A stretch of DNA of 7,006 bases from Arthrobacter sp. GTDB taxonomy: Bacteria; Actinomycetota; Actinomycetes; Actinomycetales; Micrococcaceae. Each line of letters begins with the position of its first letter. Position 1 is the stretch's first letter. Positions 6,067 to 7,006 of the stretch are shown here, piece after piece. The stretch lies in NCBI GenBank assembly GCA_025464925.1, contig JAODMS010000223.1:1-7006 (forward strand), in the 5' to 3' direction. The position numbers were made by a program, and so were the translations under genes. The notes under the pieces are model-generated. The model was not told the DNA's origin, did no database searches, and was given only the letters and a program-made list of their open reading frames with translations.

Positions 6067-6552
6067 ATGACCTCCAACGCCGATCCCGGACGCGCGTCCG
6101 GCTCCGGACCTGTTGGCGTCTCCGGCCCTACACAATCCTTGTGGTTGCGGTTGCTGATTCTAAGCTCGGCGGTTACCGGCGTCGCGTTGGTGCTTGCCGG
6201 CATTGCGGCCTTCCTGATCAACGGCCCCTCCGGCGCGCTGTCCTGCGTCTTCGGGGGAGCCCTGGTGATGGCGTTCTTCGCCATCAGCCTGGCCGTCGGC
6301 CACATAGTCGGCCGCAACAACCCGTCCGGAGCAATCGGCCTGTTCGTCGCGACGTATTTCGTCAAGGTCGTCGGGTTCGCCGTCGTTCTGTTCGTGATCG
6401 GAGCGCCGGCCTGGCTGCACGGCCGCTGGTTCCTGATCGGCGCCGTCGTCACCGTGGTGTCCTGGCAGGCGGCCGAGCTCTATGGCTTCAGCAAGGCGCG
6501 GCTCCAGATTTACTCTGACCCGGAAACCCGAGAAGGCAGCACCGATGTTTAG
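6067..6552 (+). CDS. AtpI-like four-helix membrane protein of the atp operon
   Basis: Small integral membrane protein of 161 residues with four predicted helices, at about residues 29-51, 55-80, 89-112 and 121-138, after a polar Gly/Ser/Pro-rich N-terminus and before a hydrophilic C-terminal tail. Size, topology, a Lys in the third helix (100) and position before atpB match the ATP synthase protein I / Rv1303 group. AtpI is thought to help assemble the c-ring or stabilise the Fo sector; its exact role here is inferred. The ATG at 6067 is chosen, with GGGA at 6058-6061 as a weak ribosome site. An in-frame TTG at 6034 would add 11 residues but has no Shine-Dalgarno motif. Its end overlaps the next gene by eight bases, which suggests coupled translation. 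Family assignment rests on topology and context more than on motifs. Confidence 0.72.
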   Translation: MTSNADPGRASGSGPVGVSGPTQSLWLRLLILSSAVTGVALVLAGIAAFLINGPSGALSCVFGGALVMAFFAISLAVGHIVGRNNPSGAIGLFVATYFVKVVGFAVVLFVIGAPAWLHGRWFLIGAVVTVVSWQAAELYGFSKARLQIYSDPETREGSTDV

Positions 6553-6874
6553 CCGCAAAGCCGGACGCAAAACCACGCCGGAAGCCCCCGAAAATCGTGC
6601 CGGAGCCCCCGGTGTATCCGCGAACGGCAGGGACGGCGGATACAACGCGGGGATCGCCGTCTTCAGCTATATTGTTGGCGGAATCATCGTCTGGAGTTTG
6701 ATAGGCTGGGGACTGGATAATCTGTTCGGAACCCGCTGGATTGTGCTCGCAGGCGCTCTGCTTGGAGCCGCGGGAGGGTTCTATCTTTCTCATATGCACG
6801 GCCTCACCAGTTCCGGAACTTCAACTGGTGGGGACAGTGCTGCACGTGGCCCGTCCAAGGACGCGGAACAGTAA
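6545..6874 (+). CDS. AtpZ/AtpI-family two-helix protein
   Basis: Short membrane protein of 109 residues with two helices. A charged, Pro/Gly-rich N-terminus of about 33 residues precedes YNAGIAVFSYIVGGIIVWSL (33-52) and the second helix near 65-82. The connecting GWGLDNLFGTRW (54-65) and following LLGAAGGFYLSHM (72-84) are typical of the AtpZ (ATPase_gene1) family, seen beside F-type ATP synthase operons and linked to Mg/Ca handling or ATPase assembly. A polar Ser/Gly/Asp tail ends the protein. The ATG at 6545 has AGAAGG (6531-6536) eight bases upstream and overlaps the preceding gene by eight bases; an ATG at 6482 in the same frame lies deep within that gene and lacks support. It lies after the four-helix gene, whereas in alkaliphilic Bacillus operons atpZ precedes atpI. 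Function in this organism is inferred. Confidence 0.8.
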   Translation: MFSRKAGRKTTPEAPENRAGAPGVSANGRDGGYNAGIAVFSYIVGGIIVWSLIGWGLDNLFGTRWIVLAGALLGAAGGFYLSHMHGLTSSGTSTGGDSAARGPSKDAEQ

Positions 6875-6969
6875 TGCCCAATAATTTCACAGGGGGAAAG
6901 GCCGACAGGAATGTCGCCGGTCCCCGACCGACGCCCAATGATGGACACTGCAGAGAGGAAACGCGTTGA
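6874..6969 (+). CDS. Tiny possible ORF bridging atpZ and atpB
   Basis: A 31-codon frame whose ATG (6874-6876) overlaps the atpZ stop as TAATG and whose TGA (6967-6969) overlaps the atpB TTG start as TTGA. The product (MPNNFTGGKADRN at its start) is hydrophilic and not recognised. It has no clear ribosome site of its own, so translation would depend on reinitiation from atpZ. It may act as a coupling device rather than encode a useful peptide, or be chance. Confidence 0.25.
   Translation: MPNNFTGGKADRNVAGPRPTPNDGHCREETR
6903..6930 (+). repeat. Two tandem hairpins in the atpZ-atpB gap
   Basis: CGACA (6903-6907) pairs with TGTCG (6912-6916) around GGAA, a GNRA-type tetraloop. One base later CGGTC (6918-6922) pairs with GACCG (6926-6930) around CCC. 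No T-run follows, so they are not terminators. They sit about 22 bases before the atpB ribosome site, where they could affect mRNA processing or atpB translation. Confidence 0.45.
6953..6960 (+). promoter_or_regulatory. Ribosome binding site of atpB
   Basis: GAGAGGAA lies five bases before the TTG at 6966, with its AGAGG core seven bases away. It marks the TTG as the start. The nearby ATGs at 6938 and 6941 are out of frame with the atpB reading frame. Confidence 0.75.
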
Positions 6970-7006
6970 TCGCGCTTGCGCTCCCGGCCCAAAATTCAGG
7001 AGAGTT
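6966..7006 (+). CDS. atpB: F1Fo ATP synthase subunit a, N-terminal fragment
   Basis: The first 13 codons and two further bases of the gene; the rest lies beyond the window. It reads MIALALPAQNSGE from a TTG start. This closely resembles the N-terminus I recall for Arthrobacter AtpB, which begins with IALALPAQ and an acidic or polar stretch. Subunit a forms the proton half-channels against the c-ring in the membrane. No transmembrane or catalytic part, such as the essential Arg, is visible, so the call rests on this short match, the strong ribosome binding site and the two atp accessory genes just before it. Confidence 0.82.
   Translation, partial: MIALALPAQNSGE

Noticed and set aside
5983..6888. 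Nine-base direct repeat AATAATTTC at 5983-5991 and 6880-6888
   Set aside because: The sequences beyond the repeat do not match and the second copy has no promoter elements around it, so it looks coincidental.

Overview
The window is a GC-rich chromosomal segment from an actinobacterium, most likely a Micrococcaceae member (Arthrobacter-like). The reasons are the high G/C use at third codon positions, the style of the protein sequences, and the gene order prfA - prmC - tsaC/sua5-type - wecA-type - atpI-like - atpZ - atpB. That order is the conserved actinobacterial block known from Mycobacterium tuberculosis as prfA-hemK-Rv1301-rfe-Rv1303-atpB.

Layout. Positions 1-135 are an upstream region with a possible promoter and a clear ribosome binding site. 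Positions 136-2877 carry three translation genes on the + strand: release factor 1 (prfA), the methyltransferase that modifies its GGQ glutamine (prmC), and the threonylcarbamoyl-AMP synthase for tRNA t6A. Positions 2874-3641 hold a WecG/TagA/CpsF-family glycosyltransferase joined to the previous gene by an ATGA overlap. A family-2 glycosyltransferase follows on the - strand (4534-3638). The two converge so tightly that both TAG stops lie in one CTAG palindrome. A 293-bp divergent intergenic region (4535-4827) is rich in inverted repeats. It leads to a polytopic MraY/WecA-type sugar-phosphate transferase (4828-5949).

After a promoter-like AT-rich gap comes the head of the ATP synthase operon: a four-helix AtpI-like membrane protein (6067-6552), a two-helix AtpZ-type protein (6545-6874), and the first 13 codons of atpB (TTG start at 6966), cut by the window edge.

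How the genes fit together. PrmC methylates the GGQ motif of PrfA, and TsaC acts in tRNA modification, so the left part serves translation. A WecA-type enzyme makes an undecaprenyl-PP-sugar, which is the type of acceptor used by WecG/TagA enzymes and then extended by family-2 transferases. The three glycan genes may therefore make and extend a lipid-linked cell-wall glycan. The AtpI-like and AtpZ proteins are presumed assembly or ion-supply helpers of the F1Fo ATP synthase.

No RNA genes, insertion sequences, CRISPR arrays or prophage signatures were seen. The gene content is largely conserved housekeeping. The points most worth checking are non-coding: mutually exclusive hairpins and a possible anti-Shine-Dalgarno element in the wecA leader, and the hairpin pair and tiny coupled ORF between atpZ and atpB. 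These were found by eye and have not been tested against chance.
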